A stretch of 64,000 nt of DNA from Epiperipatus broadwayi (Eukaryota; Onychophora; Udeonychophora; Euonychophora; Peripatidae): the NCBI GenBank assembly GCA_028023455.1, contig JAQFVV010000043.1, positions 2,789,483 to 2,853,482 on the forward strand. The letters are read 5' to 3'. Under the pieces are notes generated by a model. The model ran no database searches, was not told where the DNA came from, and worked only from the letters and a program-made list of their open reading frames with translations. How positions within the stretch are numbered: the first letter of the stretch is position 1; each line of letters opens with the position of its first letter. The translations under genes were made by a program, and so were the position numbers. Below are positions 48,895 through 60,599 of the stretch, one piece after another.

Positions 48895-49600
48895 TTATTA
48901 TAATCATTTTCATCAATTAATGATCTGTTCTAGAATGAAGTTTTTCCAAGTTCATTCTAGTTTTTCTTTTAATTCATGGCCTTTTGTCTTTATTCCAGAA
49001 AACATCCTTATTTCATCCTTCCATCCATTTCACATAAGGTTAGTTTCTAGACTGTTTTTAATCTTTTGTAATCCAGTTTAAGACTTCAATTTTTTTTGCC
49101 TATTGTTATCTTTTCTAGCAACATATCCAACCCAGCTCCATTTCTGCCTCCTAATTTTTATACTGATGTTAATGATACTTACTATCTTACTAACTGAAGC
49201 TCTTTGTTCTTTTTTAAGGCTTTAACGAACCAAATGGTAATTTTCTGATATCCGCTCCATACATTATCATTGTAGCTGTTATTGCTGTGTCATTATTCAT
49301 ATAGTAAAGGAGCATGTTAAAAGGTGTTTACTAACACACATGTAATCAGCATGATGAATTTACTGACTTTTACTTGGGAATTTAAGACCGAGAAATTCTT
49401 TTTTGTCAATGTTCCATAGTTTTTAACTGAAACATTAGTTGGATTTTTTTTAAAAGCAGGATGAATGGGTGCATGTGTGAATAATCAGTTTTTTATATTT
49501 AAAACCTAAGTTAAAACCCTCATTCCCAGTAGACTGTAAAGGCATCAACTAAATTATTGCTTGGCAACTGAAGACAGTACTACGAATACTCAAATTGTGA
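48895..49600 (-). mobile_element. RTE-like LINE fragment
   Basis: On the - strand, matches the 3' half of the same LINE family (the region giving CATCCTTATTTCATCC and CAACATATCCAACCCAGCTCCATTT on the + strand corresponds to 34730-34890). It extends further upstream than the other - strand fragments. Frames broken. Confidence 0.65.
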
Positions 49601-49639
49601 ATTTAAACTGTTGTTTGATAATGACTTTTTATTTATCTA

Positions 49640-49910
49640 CCTATAATTGGAGGGGATTTGGAGAGTGGAATTGAAGCCTGTCCGTTAAAGTTTGAATATT
49701 TGCTATTGTAATATAAACTGATCCCTGATTATATATATGTGTGGAAGATGATGATCTGGACTAATTGATGAGTGCTGGTTCAGCATGAAATACATTTATT
49801 GGAGATCATTTATCTTTTTCACATGTATGTAGTTTAATGTATTAGTTGTATAGGATGGAGCAGATGACTAAATGAAACTTGAAAGTTGGGTTCAAATCTT
49901 TTCTAATTAC
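49640..49910 (+). mobile_element. Family X element, second + strand copy
   Basis: Collinear with 46720-46990. It contains a mutated hammerhead at 49759-49803: the first core base is U instead of C (UUGAUGA), although stem II (GUGCUG/CAGCAU) and GAA remain. It ends with a GGGTTCAAATC B-box-like stretch near 49893. Ends approximate. Confidence 0.6.
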
Positions 49911-50770
49911 ATCTTTCAACCAAAACAAGATTGCATGAATTGAAAGAACTGTATAATATTAAATGGGACATTTTTAGATTTTGTGAAGTTAAAAGAAAGT
50001 TTTAAAAAAACCCCACTTGATTTGAAGAATAAACATGGTATTCATTAGAAATAAAAACATGGAAAGACAGTATTGTAGAAATTGATAGTATATTCGAAAT
50101 AATGAAGGATGCCAGATATAGATAATTCAGATTTTTGCCTTCAAGTGTTTTTTTGATGGAGAACTGGAGGCTTGAAATTGGCAAAACTGGCTGACTGTAA
50201 TTCACAATATCAAGAAAAAGAAAAAACAAAGTAGTTAGTTAATTACAAGAAAGAAAAAATAGTATCTTTCAAAATGATCAGCCATTGTTTTCAGTAGGCT
50301 CAGAAATTGCAGACTTAGGAACTAACCTTAAAACTAATATGATAATAATATACATCTTTTATGCAAGGAGAGTTTTTGGGGATATTTGACTGAGTGTCAA
50401 TCAGATTGTCATCTTTTAGGTGTAATGGATTGATGTAAACAACGTTCATATGTTACGAATCTTATCCACGTAGATGTGGAAGAGAGAGAACAATAAATAG
50501 TTAGCCAATGTCTGATGATTTAATAATGTTGTATTACTGCCTTCATTAATTAACATAAAACAAAGCTGATCATTCCTGGAATTCATATTGCTATAATTAA
50601 AAGTCACCCTATCCTGAGATAGAACTTTAAAAAAAAAATAACAATTGGATATTTTGAACAAAATATTAAATCTTACCCATTTTTTCCTGTTATGATACAT
50701 TTAAACTTATTAAAACAGCTGGCAATATTTCTCTATCAGAGATCTGCAAATTACTGACAGGTTTGTTAAA

Positions 50771-50952
50771 CCACTAAACATCACATGATCACTATCTCCA
50801 AGGCTCCTTACTGATGAAGGCCACAAGCCAGAAACTAGTCTGGGGATATTGGATGAGTAGGCATTAGATAGGGATTTTATGCACAAGCCTTCTGGCATCC
50901 ATTGATTGCTCTTGTTAGCACAAGATGGCACTACTATATGGAGAGTGTTGTT
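50771..50952 (+). mobile_element. Family Z element with intact hammerhead
   Basis: 182 bp flanked by an exact 12-bp duplication (aggtttgttaaa, 50759-50770 and 50953-50964). A shortened tail (CCACTAAACATCACATGATC...) runs straight into a complete sense arm. Only one arm is present. The hammerhead lies at the start of the arm. Confidence 0.85.
50805..50846 (+). ncRNA. Hammerhead ribozyme motif, family Z (second copy)
   Basis: Core identical to that at 21803-21844 (CUGAUGA at 50811, GAA at 50831, GUC ending 50840). Stem I differs by one C-to-U change (UCCUUA instead of UCCUCA), but pairing with UGGGGA is kept through an extra G-U pair, a structure-preserving change. Confidence 0.75.
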
Positions 50953-51399
50953 AGGTTTGTTAAATCTGGATAATGCTAGAAAAGAAAAATGGAGAGAGAT
51001 CATGGAAAAACTAAACTTTTTAAAATATAGTTAAAAAGCCTAATCACCTTTAAATAAACTTAATGGTTCAGAAACACTATCTCTGCCACTGCTAATGGGA
51101 TTTTCAATCTTATATATCAGATTTCTAAACCCAAACTTGACAGAATGAGAAAGAACATTATTAGAGCAGAATTACTTGCTTTTCTTTAATGTAATGTTAA
51201 AGTTATAATCCTATAGATATCAGGGAATATGAACTAATCTTTAATTATTTTACACCACAAAAAGTCCTGGGAATAGATAATATAAGAAAACCAATCTGTG
51301 GTTGGCAAAACTATACTATATCATTACTGATACAGAAACTATCCAAAAAATTGCATGTATGCAATATTATAGGTCTTAAATAAACCTAACAATGATCCA

Positions 51400-51705
51400 A
51401 ATACCATACAATACTAAATTGTCCATTCACTTTACTACTTTTACACAATGTTTTATTTACCACCTTTTTTTTACAGTTTACAGTTTTGATTGCCTCAACA
51501 ATCTTCAGAACTTTATATCTCCTAGCCTCAACTCTAAATGATTTGAGGCTAGGAGGTATAAAGTTCTGTGGAAGGTTGCTGGGGTAGGAGATATAAAGTT
51601 CTGGGGCAATCGAACCTGTAAACTGTAAAAAAAAGGCGGTAAATAAAGCATTGTGTTACAGTAGTGAAGTGAATGGACAATTTAGTATTATATGATATAC
51701 ATTTG
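51400..51705. mobile_element. Long palindromic element (MITE-like)
   Basis: Arms of about 125 bp: from ATACTAAATTGTCCATTCAC (51412) inward, mirrored by GTGAATGGACAATTTAGTAT (ending about 51691). An internal block, TATAAAGTTCTG, is repeated on the right side. Noncoding. The exact ends and duplication are unclear. Confidence 0.65.
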
Positions 51706-54700
51706 GCAATGCAATAAGAAAGAGTAGTTATTATACTTCATGAAGTGATCTAAATAATTAGGTCCAATATGATTATTATGTTGTGTTCTACAAGCTATTT
51801 CAAAGAACCCTATTAAAGAATAACCCGTAGAAGAGGTTGAATTTATCCATGAAAAAGCTGCTGTAAACAAGTTCTATTTTTGACAATTTACATTGAGATT
51901 GGCTTTTCAATATAAACTGAAGCTGGCATTACTTTTATTGACACTCAAATAGAAAATTTTTAGTGACATTAAATAATACAACATTTTATAAAATGATTTC
52001 TTGTAAGGTTCAGTTTTAGTATCTTTCAAAAACAAAATTCAGTAAGTTAATCTATACAGATAACATAAGTCAAAGATATCCTTTACTGATATAGAAAAAT
52101 TTCTTAATAAAGGATTTGGAAATCTCTTTCAAAGACTGAGGTATTAGTTGTAATCCAATAAAGTTAGTATGCTCAACTTTTCATTTAACAACAATGTGAA
52201 TATAAGTAACGTACAAAAATAGACTAAAATACAAACCCATCTTATGCTATTTAGGAAGAATGATGGATCATAGCCTTTTTTTTTTAATGTAAATCGCTAA
52301 ATATTATTGGTCATGTGACTTAATGGAAAATTATATACTACATTAGTCAATTACTTATCTTTTTGAAGCTAGTGTCTGGAATAATGCCTAACAGACTTTT
52401 TTCTTACAAGCCTAGAAAAATATGTTCTCATCTCGCTCAGTATTGAGAGAAAAGACCGTCATTAGTTGTCAGATTTATTATTTAGAAAGACAATGGAAGT
52501 AATGAAATCATGTATTAGAATAGAAGTTGTCCTCCAACTAATAATTTTGATTTAGATGTTTTGCACGGGAAACTTTACTCTCTAGTTTGATTGTGACTGT
52601 ATCCTACAGACAGCTTTCTTAGCAATAGTATATTTTGCTTGCAAATACTATGCCCCTGTTTGAAAAAAAAATGCTATTACTAAACTTATTGATTCTCATG
52701 CCATGAGAAATATTACTGTTAGTTTTAAGTTACTTGCTTTCTAGAAGTGGCTTTCTAATTTAAACTTTCTTATAATCTGGCTTTCTGTTCTTTCATGCAT
52801 TCCTCCATCAGATATCTGAAGAAATGTTCGGGTACCAAAAAATTTATAAAAAGCTGTTAAGCAGAATAGATTTATAAATATTTCATGATATAGTTTTCCA
52901 TCTAGATTTGTCTCAAATCAAAGTTTCTTTTCAAACTACTTAAGAATTATGGCATAATAATTGCGCAATATTATTCAAACAACTTTCTTTTTTCCAAATT
53001 CGAGAGTAAAGCCAGCGGGAATCTCATCAGCAGTTTCAGGACCTATCAAAGTCACACTCATTTATTTCATAAATGAATTTAAATGTCACTGACCTATGTA
53101 GGTACAAATCATGAACCACATAATTAATGACTATCAAGTATATAGTTATAATGAGAGAGTTAAAGAATTTGAATGATGCCCGACTATAATTCTGACTAGA
53201 AACAATTATTCTACTAAGAATTATTTTTTAAAATAGATTCAGTCTTATGTCTATATATTTATAAATGCCTTGTTTTTTCCCAAGCATTTATTTACAATAA
53301 TGGCCTTTTATCATATTTGAACCATTTACATGAACTTCAGCATCAGATAACACCATGTCAGAACTATAGAGGTAAGACTTCTAAGCTCTTAAGATGAAAA
53401 ACAGGTATGTAAGCATTGGCAATCATGGATCACAAGTCATTTCAATTATATACTGAGAATACATTAAGATATGCATATTGATACACAACATAACCTTGAT
53501 GTGATTGCAGTTTACAAGACTCATTAGCTTTCTCAACGATCTCTCTTTCAACCTGTTTTCACCATCATCCAATCCCTTATGTAATTAATCACCCTTCATC
53601 TGTTTTTTTTTTAAATAACTTCATCTTACTCATAAAAACCTTGGTTGATTTTTAGTTCGATATACTATTTATGATATTTTTTAAACAGATCACAGGAGTT
53701 TAAGTACAAGTTTTCTGATATATTGTGCAGCTGTAAATCTCGTGTCTTTCAAAAACTTTTTATAATCATCAATTTTTTTTTACCAATTCCAACCAACTTC
53801 GATTTGTTTTTATCTAATCCATCAGTTATGCATTCAGAAGAAAAACTCATTTATTTAGGAAATACTTCAGTAAATTCAGAGTCTTTATTTTTGATTCACA
53901 ATCAGTCAAATCTTTCTTAGTAAGATGAACTATTTAAATACTTACAATGCAAATTTTTCACAGTGAATAGCATAATACTTGTCTGAATAGTGTACAGGAA
54001 AATCTGATGGATGAGAAATGTCCACAATCTGCTGTACAAACATAGGATTTTAAAATGTCATTATTACTAATAATTTTATTGTTAATTTTATGACTGCAAC
54101 CAAACATATTTTGTATCACTGTGCATCTTCTCATATTAAAGATCTGATGTAACTAATATCACACAAAAATATTATAATAATCCCAAACACTTTTAATTCA
54201 AGATGATCCAACTGACATTGTGAGCAGCCAATAATCTGTAAGAAGTTGTCATGTTCTTAACTGTGAGGTAAAAATCAGCACATAAGAAATTGTAATGATG
54301 CAGACATAATTTATTATTAAACAACAAACTTACTAATATTTTTAGGTACATGTAGGATTGTTTCCGTCAACTAGTTGAATTTTTAAATATCTTTAGAAAA
54401 ATTTAAATTTACTTATATTTTTACAAATAAATTCAGATTGGTGTAAAATGCAATTTGAATAGGATTTTTTAAATTTTTTTTATCAGGCTTTATTGGTCTA
54501 ACCAATGACAGCTTCGTAAGGAAACTGAACTGATGACTTTTTTGATTCTTAATTTAGGCTATTCTATTGAAGATCACAGTCGATAAAAATTTTACTTACA
54601 ATTTGTACATTTTTTTTCTATTTAAGGCAAAGGTCAATGATTGGTTTTCAAACATTATTTATTATCATAGGAGATTGTCTTATGCGTTTATTTTTCATTG

Positions 54701-55055
54701 TCGTCCGAGCAGCTTCTTTAAATTTTCTTCATTTTCCTTTCTGCCTAAATGTTCTTGTAGTTTTCACTATAGAACATGGGTACACAAATAATCTACTATG
54801 TTAGATATATCTATCTTCTCCTCTGTAATTATTATAAACATTTTTCAGTGGCAGCAGTTAATTTCATAAATCTGCCCTTCAGCATTTCAAATTTAGATTT
54901 TATAATAGTTAGGATTTTTCACAGTTTGCTATGGTTTTGGAAAATTATTATAATATTAATTCGATTTATGATTTTTTAAAATTTTTCTTGCCATTTTATC
55001 ATTGATGTATCTTTAGATGTTTCCTTTTCTATACTTCAGGTTTTCTTAATAATGA
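51706..55055. other. AT-rich sequence, no gene recognised
   Basis: Slightly less AT-rich than average, with many short open frames, but none has a recognisable domain or a convincing pair of splice sites. Confidence 0.4.
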
Positions 55056-55065
55056 AACTATTCTT

Positions 55066-55275
55066 AAGCCAATAAACATCATATGATCACCATTTCTTAT
55101 GCTTGCTTATAACTGTTATTAAAACAGGCAAAACTCGCTATACATATTGCCACTCATAGCAAGCTAGAGTAATCAGTGGATGCCAGGGATTTTGTGCACA
55201 AGTCTTTTGGCGTCCATTGATTACTCTAGTTTGCTATGAGTGGCAATACGTATAGTGAGTTTTGCCTGTTTTAAT
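55066..55275. mobile_element. Family Z element, two-arm copy
   Basis: 210 bp flanked by a 10-bp duplication (aactattctt, 55056-55065 and 55276-55285). Tail (AAGCCAATAAACATCATATG...), then an antisense arm and a sense arm forming a near-perfect palindrome (about 55128-55272). Arms truncated before the hammerhead. Confidence 0.8.
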
Positions 55276-55285
55276 AACTATTCTT

Positions 55286-57130
55286 CATAAGAGTTTGTGC
55301 AGTATTGGACTTTTTCTAAGTCATTGCCTTCTAAGCAAGCTTCTTTTGCTCTCTTACATAGTGATAGTACACTGTAATTCCACTTGCTGTGTTTCTATCA
55401 TGTTTAGATGTATATGTCATGTGCTTGTGATTTATTGTAAATAGTTTTGATTTCACATGAGATAGGGTAGTCAAAAAATGTAAGGTTTATTCTTATTCTA
55501 ATTCTATTGTGGATTTAATTGAAGAAGATAAAGTTGTTTGTCTAGAATGTTTGTAATAATGCTTTACTATGTGTAAAATGGATTATCAACTTAATAAAGT
55601 TAGTATTGCCTGGGTCATTAGATATTGTCTTATGTTTAGTATTCATAAATCTAAAGATCACTGGTTAAATCCTTTACTAGATGATTACTGATCAGACTAA
55701 TACCCACTTGAAACATATTTTTTGTACTAATCTATGTACTATTTCTAGCAGCTGAAATATCAAATATTTCAACTGTTAGAAATTGCTTATAGGTTAGGAT
55801 AAAGCAATGTTTCAGATAGTATTTTTCTCATTTTTTCAAGTATGAATTTTTAAAATCATTTAACATTTTAACTAGATAATGAAGATAATTCGATATATAA
55901 CTACAAATAAAATGCCATATCATAAACTTTCAAATATACATAGAAATTTTAGCGAAAGCAAATTATTTTAACTTATCCAAAAAATTAAAAAAAACTCCTT
56001 TTACATAAAAATATTTTGTCAATTTTTCTAACTTTATTGTAAATGTATCTTTGTTTTATAATCGTATGCAATAATGATTTATTTAAAAAATGCAATTTTT
56101 ATTTTTTTATAAATTACATATTAATTACTTTTTATTTTAATACACCATTAATTAAAAGCCAGCGGAAAAAAATCACAAGGGGTAGGGGGAGATATACATT
56201 TTGTTTAAAATCTATATATTTTGATTTTTGAAATTTCTATGATTAGCAATTTTTCCAGATTAAAAGTAATTCAATAATACACTATTTACCCCCCCCCCCC
56301 AATAAATAAAATTTTCTTAATTTTAAAGCATCCATAGTGGAATTTAAATATGTATATCATTTATATATACCTTCTATGTATTTTTTTTTTTTTTAATAAA
56401 ACAATATATTAATTATCCCGTTTTTCTTTTTCTTCATTTGAAATATATTTTTAAAAATGTAAGTTTTTTATTACAAATTTTATGTCAGCTGATTTAGAGG
56501 AATATCCTTTTTTCCAACCTTTTAAAACATTTTCACTTGTTATGTAGCTTGGAAAATGGAAACATGTTTTGGCTAGAAAGAATAAAATCTGTTTAAAAGA
56601 CAAAAAAAAAAACAAAAAACAAACAAACATGATATTTCATACCAGTTAGGATTATTAATTTACAGATACAGTGAAACCTTGATCTATTATTTTTTAAAGA
56701 TATGGAGAACAAAAATATGTGCAGGAAAATGATAATATGGGGAAAACATTAAAAGTTATAATTATATATTTTTATTAAGCACAAGTGAATATATATAATT
56801 ACTTAAAGATTTTAACCTTTGACACTGCACTCTGAATATATTTTTTTAACACTAGAGGGACCTTACCAAATCTTGACACAAGATCATGACTTTATAAAGA
56901 TGAGAACGCAGTCTTGTTATTCACTAAAATACTTGTAAAGTACAATTGAGATTTTACCATTTAGAGCATTCCACACTTATTATTTTCAAATTTGTGTGTG
57001 ATATATATAATTTTAACATAATTATAACAACACACTGTTTAAAAACACTAGTTAATATAAAGTACCATAGTTATATGTTTTCAGATCTTTTATTTGTAAT
57101 AAATTTGGCTGCAGAAAAGAGTTTGCTATT
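55286..57130. other. AT-rich sequence, nothing firm
   Basis: CAGTGAAACCTTGATC at 56669-56684 resembles the terminal repeat of pogo/Tigger-type elements (CAGTNGAACCTCGAT), but no matching right end was found. A C tract lies near 56289. No coding block. Confidence 0.4.
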
Positions 57131-57473
57131 AATTGAAAGGGTGTATTCGATTATTCTTTGAGGAGTAGAGGAATTAAGTAGAGAAAATTCATAAATGTCC
57201 ACTCCATATATTTTTGTCATAGTACCTGCTATTACTATGGGATTATTTACATAATGAATGAGTGATGGGCTTTTCACTGATGTACATTAGCCAACATAAT
57301 GATTTTACTGGCTTTTTATCTTTGAATTTTAGATTAAGAAACATCATGATCTTTTTTCTCATTTGCTTGATAATTCTTATTTGAATGGCAGTTGCGTTCT
57401 CTAGAAAGCATGATAAACATGTGCGTGAATGATTTTTTCCCTTACATATATTTACAATAATGATGGACTAAAC
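57131..57473 (-). mobile_element. RTE-like LINE fragment, part before hAT insertion
   Basis: Collinear with about 49240-49490 of the other - strand LINE fragment (CCACTCCATATATTTTTGTCAT against CGCTCCATACATTATCATTG; CATGTGCGTGAATGATTTTTT against CATGTGTGAATAATCAGTTTTTT). It continues beyond the hAT element at 60345. Confidence 0.6.
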
Positions 57474-57880
57474 CAGCAGTGGTGAACCTTTTTACATATG
57501 CATGCCAAAAATTTCCAAAAATTTTTATTGAACAATTGGCGTGCCATATAGTTATAAAATCAAAATATAAACAACTTAATTATTGCAGGTTTTTAAAAGT
57601 TTATAAAACAAAATAATAATAATAACAATAATAATTAAATAATATATATTAAGGCTATAACCTTAAGACAATGCACCTAGATGTGGCAGTAGGGACCTCT
57701 ACAAATTTTAACACAAGATTAATTTTAAAAGACAACAACATTTCTAAATAAGCTAAATCAAAGTGAATGATATTTATTTAGAAGAGCACAAGTTGAATAA
57801 AATGTAATAGTAAAAAATTAATAGTAATTAAAACAAAATTTTGGAAATAAACACATAAAACCAACATAAATAGATATTAT

Positions 57881-59760
57881 TTAATGAGATTTTTGCTGTT
57901 GTACATTGGATGCCAAATATTTTATATCTGGTTCATATTTTGTCATTTTTAAGAATGTACTTGCTGAACTAGATTCATCTGTCATTCTATTTCTCAAACT
58001 GTCTTTAATTAAATTCGTTTCTGAAAACAATGATTTACATGCATATGTAGAGGAAAAAATTGATAATATAGCGGGCGCTAATTTTTTTAAATAATTAAAT
58101 GTTTCAGGAATAGCATTCCAGGCAGTCAATAATTCCTCTTCAGCATTCTTTTTACATATATCCAATAATCAATCATTTTCCATTGTTTCTAACTCATTCT
58201 TCAAGTCAACAAATTTTTGTTTCCATATAGTACTGGATTGAAAATCGACTGATTGCATTTCCATATCTTTCAAATTAAGCCACTCAAAAATTTCTAACTT
58301 GAGACTATCCATTGATGTTATGTCTGGGTATAAAATAAATTTTGATGTTTCTGAAAATTGTTTGAACTGTATAAATCTTAAAGAAAATTAATCAATTATC
58401 AAGTGAATAACAGCACAAAAGTCTTGCGTCAATTTTACTTGATCTGCTTTCTCATGAGATTCTAAATCAGTCAAGAACTTTTTTAGATTTGGAAAATATT
58501 TAAAGAAATAACATCACAGTTGAAAATTTGTAATTTAACTTCAAATGCTTTGATCAAATCAAACATGACAACAATTATCTTATTATAAGATTGCAGTTTC
58601 ACATTTAATTCATTTAGATGTGAACACATATCAGTAAAAACATTAATTTTAAAAGTCATTCAACATCCATTAATTCTTTATATTTTTCAATGGATGTAAA
58701 AACAGTCTAATTTCTTTTAAACACTCAATGAATCTTTGAAGAACTTTTCCTCAACTTAACGTCAGCCATTATTGTACATAAGTAAACCCTAGTATAAAAT
58801 TGATTAACTTAGTCACAATATTCATAACATCATCTAGTGGCTTAAAGCTGGCCTTCATGCATGAAACCAGCTGATGTATAACACAGTGAAAACCCAAAAT
58901 TGAATATCCAATAAGGTTTGTAAATAAACAGAGAAAACAATTTTCTTTTCCAGTCATACTTCGAGCACATCTGTAGTTACTGATACAATTTTGGCAATAT
59001 CTATGTTGCAAATATCTATTCCTTTTGTTATTGTTACTAATGAGGTTAAACTGATCTATTCTTCTTTGATATTATTCTCAACACAATAGCAAATAAAAAT
59101 AGCCAAAGAAGCTAATCCATTTATTATCTGTATTTTTATCAAGGCAGAGAGAAATTAAACTAGAAGATTTTATATAGCTTTTTTTGTTGGTAAGCCATTT
59201 GCAGGATTCTTTCTTTAACTGTATTTTTAGCCAATGATAAATCACATGATCACTATCTCATACTAGCACATAATTGTATGAAGAGTTTTGCTTTGTTTTG
59301 AATTGTTCAATGATAAATCATTTATGCTCTCAATAATTTTTGCTTTGTTTTCAAAATCTTCAAAAAGAACTGGTGCACATTTTAGCCAAACTTCTTTCAT
59401 ATATTCTCTATCATTAAAAGGTTTCCCATGTTTGGCAATTGCATTTGAAATAAAAAAAAAATAGCAGCAGTTATATTTGAATGATTTTCGATACATTTCA
59501 TTATAAATGTTGATTGCATATTTATATTTTTAAATTCTTGGGCAATATATTTTTTTTGTTCATTTTTACTTTTTTCACAGAGCGATTTATGATTGATCTC
59601 ATAATGCTGTTTTACCGATGATGTTCTTAATACAACTGTTCCAGAATATGAAATACATACTATCCTGCTGCCTTTGTTAATCATTCCATACTCATCAGTC
59701 CATCAATTTTGAAGTTCTCTACTGCTGGACAATTTTTGTTTTTTATTTTCACTAGCCATA
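57881..59760 (-). pseudogene. hAT transposase relic (ZBED5/SCAND3-like)
   Basis: Reading on the - strand from about 59755: a decayed N-terminal zinc-finger-like stretch with H-Y-x-x-N-H-K (59684-59397 frame), then an A-K-x-G-K-P-F-x-D-x-E-x-x-K-E block (near 59440-59390) typical of the hAT lineage related to vertebrate ZBED5, GTF2IRD2 and SCAND3 genes. Middle parts are in other frames (59011-58769 and around). The last open piece (58165-57881) is the hAT dimerisation region, with L-A-P-A-I-L-S-I-F-S-S-T-Y-A-C-K-S-L-F-S followed by N-R-M. A full protein would be about 600 residues. Stops, frameshifts and the insertion at 59245 show it is inactive. Confidence 0.85.
59245..59307 (+). mobile_element. 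Family Z, 63-bp minimal copy nested in hAT
   Basis: Only the tail (CATGATCACTATCTC...ATAATTG) joined to the last 30 or so bases of the sense arm (ATGAAGAGTTTTGCTTTGTTTT). An exact 13-bp duplication (caatgataaatca, 59232-59244 and 59308-59320) proves it inserted as such, into the transposase coding region. The smallest copy in the window. Confidence 0.8.
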
Positions 59761-60344
59761 TTAATATAATGGTAATAAATTTATTTAAAAGTAAATTTAA
59801 ATGAGCTTTAATAATTTTATAAATCAAAGAGTTATCATTTCACTTTTACAGCAAAAGTTCAAGCAAAAAAAAATTGCCATTTGATGTTATTGATTATGCA
59901 TTTCGTTCCTTTGTTTGTGATTTTGATTACAAAATGGTGTCATCACGTTTAGGTGGAAAAAGATTAGGACAGAAAACCATTTGATTACTTTTACTTTAGA
60001 TTTGAAAAAACTTACTTCAAAAAGTTGAAAAATATTTTAGCCTGAGTTTACTTTTTAATTTTATTGGAATCATTTGACAGGTTATACCTGTATCATTTTA
60101 TTTGACAAAATATAATTTATTGCTTCTAATCAGAGTTTAATTGTAAATTGAATTCTAATATAATATTATATTTATTTATTTTACCTTTAGTTTATAGTAA
60201 ATTTTTATTACTACAGATTTTAGCAACAAAAAAATATTGAAGAAAATTATGATATATAAATAGTTCACATGCCAATACCAGTAAAAAATTTGAACGTGTT
60301 ATCTCTGGCATGCATGCCATAGGTTTACCATCACTGGACTAAAC

Positions 60345-60440
60345 TAAATTATAACCCTTAATCCTAGAAGACTGTTATGTTGCCAGTCAAATAAGTGGTT
60401 GGCAATTAAAGGCAAAGGGTGCTGAATCCCTTAATTGCAG
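60345..60440 (-). mobile_element. RTE-like LINE fragment, part after hAT insertion
   Basis: Continues the alignment to the 49.0-49.6 kb fragment interrupted at 57473 (AACCCTTAATCCTAGAAGACTGT against AACCCTCATTCCCAGTAGACTGT). Confidence 0.5.
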
Positions 60441-60599
60441 AGTCAGTCTGCCATTCAATAATAATTTTTTAGTTAGATATTTACAATTGCAGAGCACTTT
60501 AAAATAAAGGAAGATTGAAGGAATTGGAGGAGCTCTATTATTAAGTGAGTTATTATTAGGCTTTTTGAAGTTTAAAGAAAAAGTGAACAGACAATTCAT

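Larger units (their letters stand above)
57474..60336 (-). mobile_element. hAT transposon with broken transposase
   Basis: 2863 bp. The left end CAGCAGTGGTGAACC and, on the other strand, right end CAGTGATGGTAAACC are imperfect inverted repeats, both followed by CATGCATGCC/CATATGCATGCC subterminal blocks. An exact 8-bp duplication (gactaaac, 57466-57473 and 60337-60344) identifies a hAT insertion. It carries a transposase relic on the - strand and a nested family-Z insertion. Confidence 0.9.

Noticed and set aside
56669-56684. pogo/Tigger-type terminal repeat
   Set aside because: Only one end is seen; without a partner end or a duplication it remains a resemblance.
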